In this document: one piece after another, positions 1 to 8,467 of the stretch
Numbering within the stretch: position 1 is the first letter of the stretch
Layout: each line of letters opens with the position of its first letter
NCBI RefSeq assembly: GCF_011044995.1
Contig: NZ_JAAKZW010000023.1
Location: 1-53,299, forward strand
DNA: 53,299 nucleotides
Source: Streptomyces mesophilus
GTDB lineage: Bacteria > Actinomycetota > Actinomycetes > Streptomycetales > Streptomycetaceae
Direction of reading: 5' to 3'
Program-made: the position numbers and the translations under genes
Notes under the pieces: model-generated
The model's input: the letters and a program-made list of their open reading frames with translations, nothing else
Told to the model about the DNA's origin: nothing
Databases searched by the model: none

Positions 1-182
1 GGCGGGTGGAGGGGAGGAGCGGTGCGAAGGCGGCTCGGGGGTCTTCGGGGCTACGGGGGTCTGCGCTGAAACCGGATGACGTCATGTGCCCAGTTCATCG
101 TGCGGCGGTGACGAGGTCGAGCCGATTTCCCCGCAGCGGTCCCGACGGCTCCTGAGCGGCCCCGAAGGCCGAGGCGCTTGAC

Positions 183-200
183 GGAGTGAGCACTCACTCC
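183..200. promoter_or_regulatory. TetR-type palindromic operator
   Basis: Perfect inverted repeat GGAGTGAG-CA-CTCACTCC with 8-bp arms, 40 bp before the likely start of the TetR-family gene at 240. TetR repressors commonly bind such short palindromes in their own promoter, so autoregulation is inferred. The palindrome covers the earlier in-frame GTG at 186, which argues against that start. Confidence 0.7.
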
Positions 201-239
201 GCACCATGGCAGGACAGCCGCCTCGCCGAAAGGCAGTCC

Positions 240-866
240 ATGACCCCGCCTCCGCCTCCGGCCAGGAAGCGCGCTCCCGCCATGAGCCCGGAGCAGCGCC
301 GCACCATGCTCGTCCAGGCCACGATTCCGCTGGTCATCGCCTACGGCCGGGCCGTCACCACCCGCCATATCGCCCAGGCGGCCGGAGTCGGCGAGGGCAC
401 GATCTTCCGGGTCTTCGCGGACAAGGACGAACTGCTCGACGCCTGTGTGACCGCGGTGCTCGGCCCCGGCAACACCCTCGCCGAACTGGCCGCGATCGAC
501 CTCGCCAAGCCGCTGCCCGAGCGCCTGACCGAAGCCGCCGAAGCCCTGCGCGCCGATCTGGACCGGATGGGCGCGGTCCTCGGCGCGCTCCACATCCCGG
601 GCGCCCCACGGCCTCAGCCCCGGGCCGGCCGTGAGCAGCCCCGGCTCCCCGACCGCGCCGCGGCCATGGCCTCCACCCGCGACGCCCTGGCCGACCTCTT
701 CGCCCCCGAACGCGACGCGCTGCGCCTCACCCCCGAGCGCACCGCTCAGCTCTTCCTCGGCCTGCTGCTCACCGAGGTCACGGGTGGCGGCGAGGCCGGC
801 GACATCGCGGAACTCGTCGACGTATTCCTGCACGGAGCCCTGACCCCCGACGCCGGAAAGGCCTGA
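240..866 (+). CDS. TetR/AcrR family transcriptional regulator
   Basis: A 208-residue DNA-binding repressor of normal TetR size. The N-terminal helix-turn-helix lies at about residues 40-62 (TTRHIAQAAGVGEGTIFRVF), followed by a variable ligand-binding and dimerisation domain. I chose the ATG at 240 because it has a GAAAGG-type ribosome site and leaves the operator at 183-200 upstream; an in-frame GTG at 186 would add 18 residues but lies within the operator. One base separates its stop from the VOC gene, so the two are probably co-transcribed. The ligand is unknown. Confidence 0.88.
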   Translation: MTPPPPPARKRAPAMSPEQRRTMLVQATIPLVIAYGRAVTTRHIAQAAGVGEGTIFRVFADKDELLDACVTAVLGPGNTLAELAAIDLAKPLPERLTEAAEALRADLDRMGAVLGALHIPGAPRPQPRAGREQPRLPDRAAAMASTRDALADLFAPERDALRLTPERTAQLFLGLLLTEVTGGGEAGDIAELVDVFLHGALTPDAGKA

Positions 867-867
867 G

Positions 868-1233
868 ATGCCGATCAGCCTCAACCACACCATCGTCGAG
901 GCCCACGACAACGGCCGTGAGGCCCGCTTCTTCGCCGACATCATGGGCCTGGACTACCCGGGCACCGAACGCCACTTCGCCCCGGTCCGCGTCAACGACT
1001 CCCTGACCCTGGACTTCCTCACCGTCGACCGCCCCTCAGGCCACCACCTGGCCTTCGACGTCGACCCCACGACCTTCGACGCCGTCCTGGCCCGTCTGCG
1101 CGGCGCCTCGATCCCGTACGGCAACGACCCCCGCACGCCCGACAACGGCCGCACGGACCATCCCCTGTGCGCCCGCGGCCTCTACTTCACGGACGAGGCG
1201 GGCAACCTGTACGAGGTCATGTCGCCCGCGTAA
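868..1233 (+). CDS. VOC superfamily (glyoxalase/dioxygenase-fold) protein
   Basis: A 121-residue protein with one vicinal-oxygen-chelate-type unit. It opens with SLNHTIVEAHD, continues with an FFADIMGL helix, and ends with a YFTDEAGNLYEVM strand typical of metal-binding VOC enzymes. Ribosome site GGAAAGG lies within the end of the TetR gene, so the two are probably translated together and the TetR protein may control it. The family includes glyoxalases, dioxygenases and resistance proteins; the substrate cannot be told from sequence. Confidence 0.8.
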   Translation: MPISLNHTIVEAHDNGREARFFADIMGLDYPGTERHFAPVRVNDSLTLDFLTVDRPSGHHLAFDVDPTTFDAVLARLRGASIPYGNDPRTPDNGRTDHPLCARGLYFTDEAGNLYEVMSPA

Positions 1234-1254
1234 GGCGCCGGTTGAGCCCAACGC

Positions 1255-2727
1255 TCAGGTCTGTGCCATGTCCACGAAGCGCGAGTAGTGGCCCTGGAAG
1301 GCCACGGTGATCGTCGCCGTCGGACCGTTACGGTGCTTGCCCACGATGATGTCCGCCTCGCCCGCGCGCGGGGACTCCTTCTCGTACGCGTCCTCGCGGT
1401 GCAGCAGGATCACCATGTCCGCGTCCTGCTCGATGGAGCCGGATTCACGCAGGTCGGAGACCATGGGCTTCTTGTCCGTACGCTGCTCCGGACCACGGTT
1501 CAGCTGCGAGAGCGCGATCACCGGGACCTCGAGCTCCTTGGCGAGGAGCTTGAGGTTTCGCGACATGTCCGAGACTTCCTGCTGGCGGGACTCGGAACGC
1601 TTCGAGCCACCGGACTGCATCAGCTGCAGATAGTCGATGATCACGAGGCGGATGTCATTGCGCTGCTTGAGCCGGCGGCACTTGGCGCGGATCTCCATCA
1701 TCGACAGGTTCGGTGAGTCGTCGATGTAGAGCGGCGCCGCCGAGACCTCGGGCATACGGCGCGCGAGACGCGTCCAGTCCTCGTCGGTCATCGTGCCGGA
1801 GCGCATGTGGTGCAGCGCGACCCGCGCCTCGGCGGACAGCAGACGCATCGCGATCTCGTTGCGCCCCATTTCCAGGGAGAAGATGACGCTCGGCAGATTG
1901 TTCTTGATCGAGGCCGCGCGCGCGAAGTCCAGCGCCAGCGTGGACTTACCCATCGCGGGACGGGCCGCGATGACGATCATCTGGCCCGGGTGCAGACCGT
2001 TGGTCAGCGAGTCGAAGTCGCTGAATCCGGTGGGCACACCGGTCATCTCCCCGCTACGGGAGCCGATCGCCTCGATCTCGTCGAGCGCGCCCTCCATGAT
2101 GTCGCCGAGCGGCAGATAGTCCTCGCTGGTGCGCTGCTCTGTGACGGCGTAGATCTCGGCCTGGGCGCTGTTGACGATCTCGTCGACATCGCCGTCCGCC
2201 GCGTATCCCATCTGCGTGATCTTGGTGCCGGCCTCGACCAGGCGGCGCAGGACCGCGCGCTCATGGACGATCTCCGCGTAGTACTCGGCGTTGGCCGCGG
2301 TCGGGACCGTCTGCACCAACGTGTGCAGATACGGAGCGCCGCCGACCTTGGTGATCTCGCCGCGCTTGACCAGCTCGGCCGCGACCGTGATCGGGTCGGC
2401 CGGCTCGCCCTTGGCATAGAGGTCGAGGATCGCCGTGAAGATCGTCTCGTGCGCGGGCCGGTAGAAGTCATGGCCCTTGATGACCTCGACGACGTCGGCG
2501 ATCGCGTCCTTGGACAGGAGCATGCCGCCGAGCACCGACTGCTCCGCGTCGAGATCCTGCGGCGGTACACGCTCGAAGGCCGAACCACCGTCCCAACCGC
2601 TGTCGCGACCGCGCTCATGCTGCTCATCGCGACCTCGGCCACCGTTGGCACGCTGACGGGAGGCGGGCAGACGATCACCCGGACCGCTGTCGGCCCACGG
2701 GTCGTCCAAGGGCTCGGAGATACTCAC
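1255..2727 (-). CDS. dnaB: Replicative DNA helicase DnaB
   Basis: The hexameric 5'-3' helicase that unwinds DNA at the replication fork. The 490-residue protein has the N-terminal DnaB domain at about residues 55-160 and the RecA-like motor behind it, with Walker A ARPAMGKST near 254-263 and a later VIIDYLQLM Walker B. Length is normal and no intein is present, unlike some mycobacterial DnaB proteins. I chose GTG at 2727 (VSISEPLDDP) because GGAGGTGG lies 4-12 bases upstream; the frame stays open to 3018 but that extension lacks helicase features. Gene faces the VOC gene. DnaA-box-like nonamers lie upstream. Confidence 0.97.
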   Translation of the reverse strand: MSISEPLDDPWADSGPGDRLPASRQRANGGRGRDEQHERGRDSGWDGGSAFERVPPQDLDAEQSVLGGMLLSKDAIADVVEVIKGHDFYRPAHETIFTAILDLYAKGEPADPITVAAELVKRGEITKVGGAPYLHTLVQTVPTAANAEYYAEIVHERAVLRRLVEAGTKITQMGYAADGDVDEIVNSAQAEIYAVTEQRTSEDYLPLGDIMEGALDEIEAIGSRSGEMTGVPTGFSDFDSLTNGLHPGQMIVIAARPAMGKSTLALDFARAASIKNNLPSVIFSLEMGRNEIAMRLLSAEARVALHHMRSGTMTDEDWTRLARRMPEVSAAPLYIDDSPNLSMMEIRAKCRRLKQRNDIRLVIIDYLQLMQSGGSKRSESRQQEVSDMSRNLKLLAKELEVPVIALSQLNRGPEQRTDKKPMVSDLRESGSIEQDADMVILLHREDAYEKESPRAGEADIIVGKHRNGPTATITVAFQGHYSRFVDMAQT

Positions 2728-3173
2728 CGGGCCACCTCCTCCCGTCCGCCGAGCGGACCTCGCCATGCCCTCATTCCTACGGCACGACACTGACAAAAAA
2801 GAGGCCCGACTCCGCTTCTGACGCGAGAGATCCACAGGGTTTTCGAGGCAGGAGAACAGACGCGGGCGCCGCACCACGGTAGGGCCCTCAGCACCGTCAG
2901 CCAATCTGGTTATCCACAGGCACTGTGGATAGTGGACCCGATGCTGTGGAGAACCCCGCCAATCCTGTGCACGGGCCGGTGGACAGTCCTGTGAACAAGC
3001 CCTCAAGGTCTTCCACAAACAGCTTCTGACCTGCAGTTTCCTTGTCCACCCGCTGTGCAGAGAAAAAACTTCCCCAGTCGGACCAAGATCAGAACAAACA
3101 GTGCGCCACGATCCGCCCGACCAGCGGCGATGTAATGACTGCTAGCTGCTTGCATCCATTACCTGTGGAAGAT
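2728..3173. other. dnaB/MATE divergent intergenic region with DnaA-box-like cluster
   Basis: About 450 bases without a supported gene. It holds at least six TCCACA-type nonamers: AGATCCACA 2828-2836, TTATCCACA 2910-2918, TGTGGATAG 2924-2932, TGTGGAGAA 2945-2953, GGTGGACAG 2978-2986 and TTGTCCACC 3042-3050. The second and third form an inverted pair with a 5-base gap. TTATCCACA is the classical bacterial DnaA box, and TTGTCCACC and TTCTCCACA also occur in the oriC of this window. DnaA control of dnaB, or local DnaA titration, is inferred. Confidence 0.6.
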
Positions 3174-3179
3174 TAGATT
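3150..3179 (+). promoter_or_regulatory. Candidate promoter of the MATE gene
   Basis: TTGCAT at 3150-3155 and TAGATT at 3174-3179, separated by 18 bases, resemble a housekeeping -35/-10 pair. Transcription would begin about 3185-3187, at the ATG at 3187, so the message may be leaderless. Leaderless messages are common in Streptomyces. Confidence 0.5.
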
Positions 3180-3186
3180 GGTGCTC

Positions 3187-4524
3187 ATGACACAGGCTCC
3201 CCCGACCCCCAAGGCTGCCCGCCGGGCACACGACCGCGAGATCATCGCGCTCGCCGTCCCGGCGTTCGGCGCGCTTGTCGCCGAGCCGCTGTTCGTGATG
3301 GTGGACAGCGCCATCGTGGGTCATCTCGGCACCGCTCAGCTGGCCGGTCTGGCCGTCGCCTCGAGCCTGCTCCTCACCGCCGTCGCCATCTTCGTCTTCC
3401 TCGCGTACGCCACCACGGCGGCCGTCGCCCGCAGAGTCGGCGCCGGAGACCTCCCGTCGGCGATCCGCCAGGGCATGGACGGCATCTGGCTGGCGATACT
3501 CCTCGGCGTCGCCACCCTGGCCGTCGTCCTGCCCACAGCTCCCGCGATCGTCGACCTGCTCGGCGCCTCCGACACCGCGGCGCCCTACGCCATCACATAT
3601 CTGCGGATCTCCGCGATCGGCATCCCGGCGATGCTCATCGTCCTCGCCGCGACAGGCGTCCTTCGCGGACTGCAGGACACCAAGACCCCGCTGTACGTGG
3701 CCATCGGGGGCTTCACCGCCAACGCCGCCCTCAACGTGGGCCTCGTCTACGGCGCCGACCTCGGCATCGCCGGCTCCGCCTGGGGCACGGTCCTCGCCCA
3801 GTACGGAATGGCGGCCGCCTATCTCGTCGTCGTGGTGCGCGGAGCGCGCCGCCATGGTGCCTCGCTGAGGCCCGACGCCGCCGGGATCCGGGCCTGCGCC
3901 CAGGCCGGAGCGCCGCTGCTGATCCGTACGCTGTCGCTGCGCGCGATCCTGATGATCGCCACCGCGGTGGCCGCCCGCCTGGGTGACGCCGAGATCGCGG
4001 CGCACCAGATCATCCTGTCGCTGTGGAGCCTGCTGGCCTTCGCCCTGGACGCCATCGCCATCGCGGGCCAGGCCATCATCGGCCGCTATCTGGGCGCGGG
4101 CGACGAGAAAGGCGCCCGAGGTGCCTGCCGGCGGATGGTGCAGTGGGGGATCGCGTCCGGAATCGCGCTCGGGCTCCTGGTCGTCGCGACCAGCCCGCTG
4201 ATCCTGCCGCTGTTCTCCGGCGACACCACGGTCCATGACGCCGCACTGCCGGCGCTGATCGTGGTGGCCGTCTCCCAGCCGATCTGCGGGATCGTCTTCA
4301 TCCTGGACGGTGTGCTGATGGGCGCGGGCGACGGGCCGTATCTGGCCCGGGCCATGCTCGTCACTCTGGCCGTCTTCACCCCGGTCGCCCTGCTCGTCCC
4401 CGTCTTCGGTGGCGGCCTGACGGCGCTCTGGCTGGCGATGACCCTGATGATGGCCGTCCGCATGCTGACCCTGTGGACCCGCACCCGCTCGGGCAGGTGG
4501 ATCGTCACGGGCGCCACGCGGTAA
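3187..4524 (+). CDS. MATE family (DinF-like) multidrug/solute exporter
   Basis: A 445-residue inner-membrane antiporter with about 12 hydrophobic segments in two similar halves. The opening REIIALAVPAFGALVAEPLF and VDSAIVGHLG are MATE/DinF hallmarks. Members export cationic or other small molecules in exchange for Na+ or H+; the substrate here is unknown. Start is uncertain: ATG 3187 fits a leaderless transcript from the promoter at 3150-3179, while in-frame TTG 3178 and GTG 3181 are alternatives. It converges on rplI. Confidence 0.9.
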   Translation: MTQAPPTPKAARRAHDREIIALAVPAFGALVAEPLFVMVDSAIVGHLGTAQLAGLAVASSLLLTAVAIFVFLAYATTAAVARRVGAGDLPSAIRQGMDGIWLAILLGVATLAVVLPTAPAIVDLLGASDTAAPYAITYLRISAIGIPAMLIVLAATGVLRGLQDTKTPLYVAIGGFTANAALNVGLVYGADLGIAGSAWGTVLAQYGMAAAYLVVVVRGARRHGASLRPDAAGIRACAQAGAPLLIRTLSLRAILMIATAVAARLGDAEIAAHQIILSLWSLLAFALDAIAIAGQAIIGRYLGAGDEKGARGACRRMVQWGIASGIALGLLVVATSPLILPLFSGDTTVHDAALPALIVVAVSQPICGIVFILDGVLMGAGDGPYLARAMLVTLAVFTPVALLVPVFGGGLTALWLAMTLMMAVRMLTLWTRTRSGRWIVTGATR

Positions 4525-4526
4525 GT

Positions 4527-4597
4527 CAGCCCCTCCGGCGTTTGAGGAGATCCGAACGAAGTTCGGATGCAGGGTTCGGGGCGAAGCCCCGCGGCAG
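4527..4597. repeat. Probable dispersed Streptomyces intergenic repeat with hairpins
   Basis: The stretch starting CAGCCCCTCCGGCGTTTGAG contains a perfect 8-bp hairpin (4550-4557 with 4561-4568, loop GAA) and a GGGGC-GAA-GCCCC hairpin just after it. From memory this CCTCCGGCGTTTGAGGA phrase recurs between genes in many Streptomyces genomes. Only one copy is in this window, so its repeat status cannot be shown here. Confidence 0.5.
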
Positions 4598-4599
4598 AC

Positions 4600-4613
4600 G
4601 TTTCACGTGAAAC
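4600..4613. other. parS site (1 of 13)
   Basis: Exact GTTTCACGTGAAAC, the centromere-like ParB-binding sequence of Streptomyces. It lies between the convergent MATE and rplI genes, just before their shared terminator. Flanking bases are C and A. Confidence 0.93.
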
Positions 4614-4644
4614 ACCCACCGGAACGGGCCACCACACAGCGGAA

Positions 4645-4673
4645 GGGGCCGCACCCGAAACGGGTACGGCCCC
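4645..4673. terminator. Bidirectional terminator between MATE gene and rplI
   Basis: Stem GGGGCCGCACCCG / CGGGTACGGCCCC with loop AAA and a single C-A mismatch, placed between two convergent stop codons. It can end transcripts from both sides; there is no long U tail, as is usual in high-GC bacteria. Confidence 0.75.
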
Positions 4674-4699
4674 TCCACACGCTGAAAGCCAGCGCAGCG

Positions 4700-5146
4700 T
4701 TACGCGGCGACGACCTCGATGGTCACCTTGGCGGCAACCTCGGGGTGCAGACGCACGGACGCCTCGTGGGCACCGAGCACCTTGATCGGCGCGCCCAGCT
4801 CGATACGACGCTTGTCGACGTCGGGGCCACCGGCAGCCTTGATCGCCGAAGCGATGTCGGCCGCGGTCACGGCACCGAAGAGACGACCGGCGTCGCCGGA
4901 GCGCGTGGCAAGGCGAACCTTGACGCCCTCGAGCTGGCCCTTGACCTGGTTGGCCTGCTCGATGGTCTGGATCTCGTGGATCTTGCGAGCGCGGCGGATC
5001 TGCGCCACGTCCTGCTCGCCACCCTTGGTCCAGCGGATAGCGAACTTCCGCGGGATCAGGTAGTTGCGGGCGTAGCCGTCCTTGACGTCGACGACGTCGC
5101 CGGCAGCGCCGAGGCCGGAGACCTCGTGGGTGAGGATGATCTTCAT
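4700..5146 (-). CDS. rplI: 50S ribosomal protein L9
   Basis: A 148-residue large-subunit protein that binds 23S rRNA near the L1 stalk and limits frameshifting. The start MKIILTHEV and the RNA-binding run [13 protein letters not shown] are diagnostic; the C-terminal domain follows a long helix. An AAGGG ribosome site precedes the ATG. Last gene of the leftward rpsF-ssb-rpsR-rplI block, 18 bases after rpsR. Confidence 0.98.
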   Translation of the reverse strand: MKIILTHEVSGLGAAGDVVDVKDGYARNYLIPRKFAIRWTKGGEQDVAQIRRARKIHEIQTIEQANQVKGQLEGVKVRLATRSGDAGRLFGAVTAADIASAIKAAGGPDVDKRRIELGAPIKVLGAHEASVRLHPEVAAKVTIEVVAA

Positions 5147-5164
5147 TGTTCGGTCACCCTTCCC

Positions 5165-5401
5165 TTATCGCGCGGTGGACGTGTAGGGCAGCAGCGCCAT
5201 CTCACGGCTGTTCTTGACTGCCGTGGCGACGTCACGCTGGTGCTGCGTGCAGTTGCCGGTCACGCGGCGGGCACGGATCTTGCCGCGGTCGGAAATGAAC
5301 TTCCGCAGCATGTTCGTGTCCTTGTAGTCCACGTACTGGACCTTGTCCTTGCAGAAAGCGCAGACCTTCTTCTTAGGCTTGCGCACAGGCGGCTTCGCCA
5401 T
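5165..5401 (-). CDS. rpsR: 30S ribosomal protein S18 (cysteine-containing form)
   Basis: A 78-residue small-subunit protein that pairs with S6. It carries CAFC at residues 14-17 and a later C-x2-H (CTQH), consistent with a zinc-binding C+ form; many actinomycetes also encode a cysteine-less paralogue for zinc starvation, which is not in this window. AGGAG lies 8 bases before the ATG. It sits between ssb and rplI. Confidence 0.97.
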   Translation of the reverse strand: MAKPPVRKPKKKVCAFCKDKVQYVDYKDTNMLRKFISDRGKIRARRVTGNCTQHQRDVATAVKNSREMALLPYTSTAR

Positions 5402-5459
5402 GGTGTTTCTCCTGTGTGATCAAGAAGTTTGGGTAAGCCCCAACCTCTGGCCGTGAGGC

Positions 5460-6068
5460 CTAGAAGGGGGGCTCGTCCGAGTAGCCGCCACCGGAGCCGC
5501 CGGAGCTTCCGCCCCAGCCGCCACCGCCGCCGCCCTGCTGCTGACCGCCACCGGCCGGCGCACTGGTCGCCCAGGGGTCGTCGGAGGGAGCTCCGCCGCC
5601 CTGAGGCTGACCGCCACCGGAGCCACCGCCCCAGTTGCCGCCGCCCTGCTGGCCGCCGCCACCGCCGTAACCACCGCCACCGCCGCCGCCCTGACGGGCG
5701 CCGCCGCTGGTCTTGGTGACCTTGGCCGTAGCAGTCTTGAGGCTGGCGCCGACTTCCTCGACGTCCAGCTCGTAGACCGTGCGCTTGACGCCCTCACGGT
5801 CCTCGTAGGACCGCTGCTTCAGCCGGCCCTGCACGATGACGCGCATGCCTCGCTGAAGCGACTCCGCGACGTTCTCCGCCGCCTGACGCCAGACCGAGCA
5901 GGTCAGGAACAGGCCTTCGCCGTCCTTCCACTCATTGGTCTGCTTGTCGAAGATGCGGGGAGTGGACGCGACACGGAACTTCGCGACCGCCGCACCGGAG
6001 GGGGTGAAGCGCAGCTCGGGATCGTCGACAAGGTTGCCGACGATCGTGATGACGGTCTCGCCTGCCAT
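5460..6068 (-). CDS. ssb: Single-stranded DNA-binding protein
   Basis: A 202-residue SSB that coats single-stranded DNA at forks and recruits partners. The OB fold fills residues 1-110 ([20 protein letters not shown]), a long Gly/Gln-rich flexible linker runs from about 118 to 195, and the acidic tip ends DEPPF, the usual docking peptide for replication and repair proteins. It lies between rpsF and rpsR, the classical arrangement. Confidence 0.98.
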   Translation of the reverse strand: MAGETVITIVGNLVDDPELRFTPSGAAVAKFRVASTPRIFDKQTNEWKDGEGLFLTCSVWRQAAENVAESLQRGMRVIVQGRLKQRSYEDREGVKRTVYELDVEEVGASLKTATAKVTKTSGGARQGGGGGGGYGGGGGQQGGGNWGGGSGGGQPQGGGAPSDDPWATSAPAGGGQQQGGGGGGWGGSSGGSGGGYSDEPPF

Positions 6069-6141
6069 GGGGGATACCTCTCGGCGGGTTGCTGCTGGCT
6101 GCTTGCTGCTACTCAGATCCCGATACCGCTGAACCGGAAGT

Positions 6142-6432
6142 TCAGTGGGTCTCGGGGCGGAGGACCTTGGTCCGGAGGACCGACTCGTTCAGGTTCATCT
6201 GTCGGTCGAGCTCCTTGACGACCGCAGGCTCGGCCTGCAGGTCGATGACCGAGTAGATGCCCTCGGGCTTCTTCTTGATCTCGTACGAGAGACGACGACG
6301 GCCCCAGGTGTCGACCTTCTCGACCTTTCCGTTGCCCTCACGGACGACGGAGAGGAAGTTCTCGATCAGCGGCGAAACGGCACGCTCTTCGAGATCGGGG
6401 TCGAGGATGACCATCACTTCGTAGTGACGCAT
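6142..6432 (-). CDS. rpsF: 30S ribosomal protein S6
   Basis: A 96-residue small-subunit protein that binds the central domain of 16S rRNA with S18. The start [16 protein letters not shown] and the motif [20 protein letters not shown] are typical. The ATG at 6432 follows GGAGGTGG; the frame is open to 6738 but the upstream part is not S6-like. First gene of the leftward block with ssb, rpsR and rplI. Confidence 0.98.
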
Positions 6433-6725
6433 GTGTAACCCACCTCCTTTGGACTCAGCGGCCACGGTCGTTCCGTGGCAGGAGGGTTGTGATGCGTGTT
6501 GCAACGACGTCTCCGAGTAAATCAGCCGCCACTGACAATCAGGCCCCGCAGGAGCGGGAAGACGGCCATGGGGGCCCAGTGGACCTGGGCAGACACCGGT
6601 GCAGACGTTACAGAGTACCTGCCTCCCCCTCTCCGGTTGAAATCCGGTGGTAAGGAGACGCAATCTGTACACATCGGGTGTCCACGGCGCTACGATGCGC
6701 CAGCTCATGCCAGGAGGTGCCTCCC

Positions 6726-7043
6726 ATGGCACAGGCAATGCGACCCAACACCGCGACCTCTCTCTTCGCGACCGACGGCAAGCCCCATCCGCTCCAGGAC
6801 ACGCTGCTCGCGATCACCCTGGTGCTCGGCATCACGGCCTTCGTCTCCGCGATGTTCCACAACCTCCATCTGCTCAGTTCCTGGACGGGTCTCATCGGGA
6901 TCCTCACGGGTGCCTACGGGCAGTTCATCTCGGAGACGACCCGCGAGCGGACCCTGCTGATCATCGGGCTCGGCGCCGCGGCGGTCGGCTTCTTCCTGGG
7001 TATGGCCCACGGCGGACTCTTCGGCGGCGTGGTCGGCGGCTGA
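6726..7043 (+). CDS. Small conserved membrane protein, function unknown
   Basis: A 105-residue protein with a short polar N terminus and three hydrophobic segments ([51 protein letters not shown]), ending in a Gly-rich tail. The ATG at 6726 has a strong GGAGGTG site 6 bases upstream, so the in-frame extension to 6678 is rejected. It diverges from rpsF and precedes femX. I recognise no functional domain; position suggests an envelope role but this is only inference. Confidence 0.8.
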
Positions 7044-7204
7044 CCTCCACTCCCCATATCCCGGCCTCGGCCCCTCCGGACCTCCACGCGGACGGGCCGA
7101 GTCGGCATGCGGCCATAAGAGGCGCTCTCCTGGCGCAGTAGGCTTCGGCGCGAGAGCCGGACCCCCTTCACTCCGGGGGACACCCCAGCCGAGGAGCGCC
7201 CCGC

Positions 7205-8326
7205 ATGAGCCTGTCCCTGAGGACCATCAGCCGCGAGCAGCATCTGGCATACATCCAGAGCCTGCCGTCGGCGAGCCACTGCCAGGTCCCGGCGTGGGCA
7301 GACGTGAAGAGCGAGTGGCGCTCGGAGAACCTGGGCTGGTTCGACGACAAGACCGGGGAGCTCGTCGGCGCGGGCCTGGTCCTCTACCGCCAGCTCCCCA
7401 AGGTCAAGCGCTACCTCGCGTATCTGCCCGAGGGCCCGGTCATCAACTGGTACGCCCCGAACCTGGACGAGTGGCTGAAGCCGATGCTCGCCCACCTCAA
7501 GCAGCAGGGCGCCTTCTCCGTGAAGATGGGCCCGCCGGTCGTGATCCGGAAGTGGGACGCCCCCGCGATCAAGGCCGGTATCCAGAACCCGGACGTCAAG
7601 CGCCTGCGCGATATCGAGCCCACCCACATCGAGCCGCGCGCCTTCGAGGTCTCCGACAAGCTCCGCCGTATGGGCTGGCAGCAGGGCGAGGACGGCGGCG
7701 CCGGCTTCGGTGATGTGCAGCCCCGCTACGTCTTCCAGGTGCCGCTCGCGGGCCGCTCCCTGGAAGACGTCCAGAAGGGCTTCAACCAGCTGTGGCGCCG
7801 CAACATCAAGAAGGCCGACAAGGCCGGCGTCGAGGTCGTCCAGGGCGGCTACGAGGACCTCGCCGAGTGGCAGCGCCTGTACGAGATCACCGCGATCCGC
7901 GACAAGTTCCGCCCGCGGCCGCTCAGTTACTTCCAGCAGCAGTTCCGGGCTCTCAACTCCGAAGACCCCAACCGGATGCGGCTGTACTTCGCCCGGCACA
8001 ACGGGGTGAACCTCGCGGCCGCGACGATGCTCGTGGTCGGCGGTCACGTCTGGTACTCCTACGGCGCCTCCGACAACATCGGCCGTGAGGTCCGGCCCTC
8101 GAACGCGATGCAGTGGCGGATGCTCCGCGACGCCTACGCGCTCGGCGCCAGCGTCTACGACCTGCGCGGCATCTCCGACTCGCTCGACGAGACCGACCAC
8201 CTCTTCGGCCTGATCCAGTTCAAGGTCGGCACGGGCGGCGAGGCCGTCGAGTACGTCGGCGAGTGGGACTTCCCGCTCAACAAGCTGCTTCACAAGGCGC
8301 TCGACATCTACATGTCGCGCCGCTGA
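7205..8326 (+). CDS. femX: FemX-type lipid II:glycine glycyltransferase
   Basis: A 373-residue FemABX-family enzyme with two GNAT-like lobes. The family uses aminoacyl-tRNA to add residues to the lipid II peptide; in Streptomyces coelicolor FemX adds the single glycine bridge to LL-diaminopimelate. Visible family features include LWRRNIKKADKAGVEV, the long helical region after it, and YDLRGISDSLDETDHLFGL near the C terminus. GAGGAG lies 7 bases before the ATG. Followed by a racemase-like gene in the same direction. The FemX identity rests on context and family pattern. Confidence 0.87.
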   Translation: MSLSLRTISREQHLAYIQSLPSASHCQVPAWADVKSEWRSENLGWFDDKTGELVGAGLVLYRQLPKVKRYLAYLPEGPVINWYAPNLDEWLKPMLAHLKQQGAFSVKMGPPVVIRKWDAPAIKAGIQNPDVKRLRDIEPTHIEPRAFEVSDKLRRMGWQQGEDGGAGFGDVQPRYVFQVPLAGRSLEDVQKGFNQLWRRNIKKADKAGVEVVQGGYEDLAEWQRLYEITAIRDKFRPRPLSYFQQQFRALNSEDPNRMRLYFARHNGVNLAAATMLVVGGHVWYSYGASDNIGREVRPSNAMQWRMLRDAYALGASVYDLRGISDSLDETDHLFGLIQFKVGTGGEAVEYVGEWDFPLNKLLHKALDIYMSRR

Positions 8327-8467
8327 ACCGGCAGCCCGGACCGACGGGCATGCCACAGGCCGCCCCGCTGATTTCACGTATCGAGTCGGCAACGCGGCCG
8401 ACCGAGCACAATGAGCTCTCATACCTTTGATACACCGCAGGCACGAGAAAGGTTCCGGGTACCGGCC

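Noticed and set aside
51..944. 297-residue frame on the minus strand
   Set aside because: It is the antisense shadow of the TetR and VOC genes, with no family likeness.
1255..2727. Intein in dnaB
   Set aside because: The protein is 490 residues with continuous helicase motifs, leaving no room for one.
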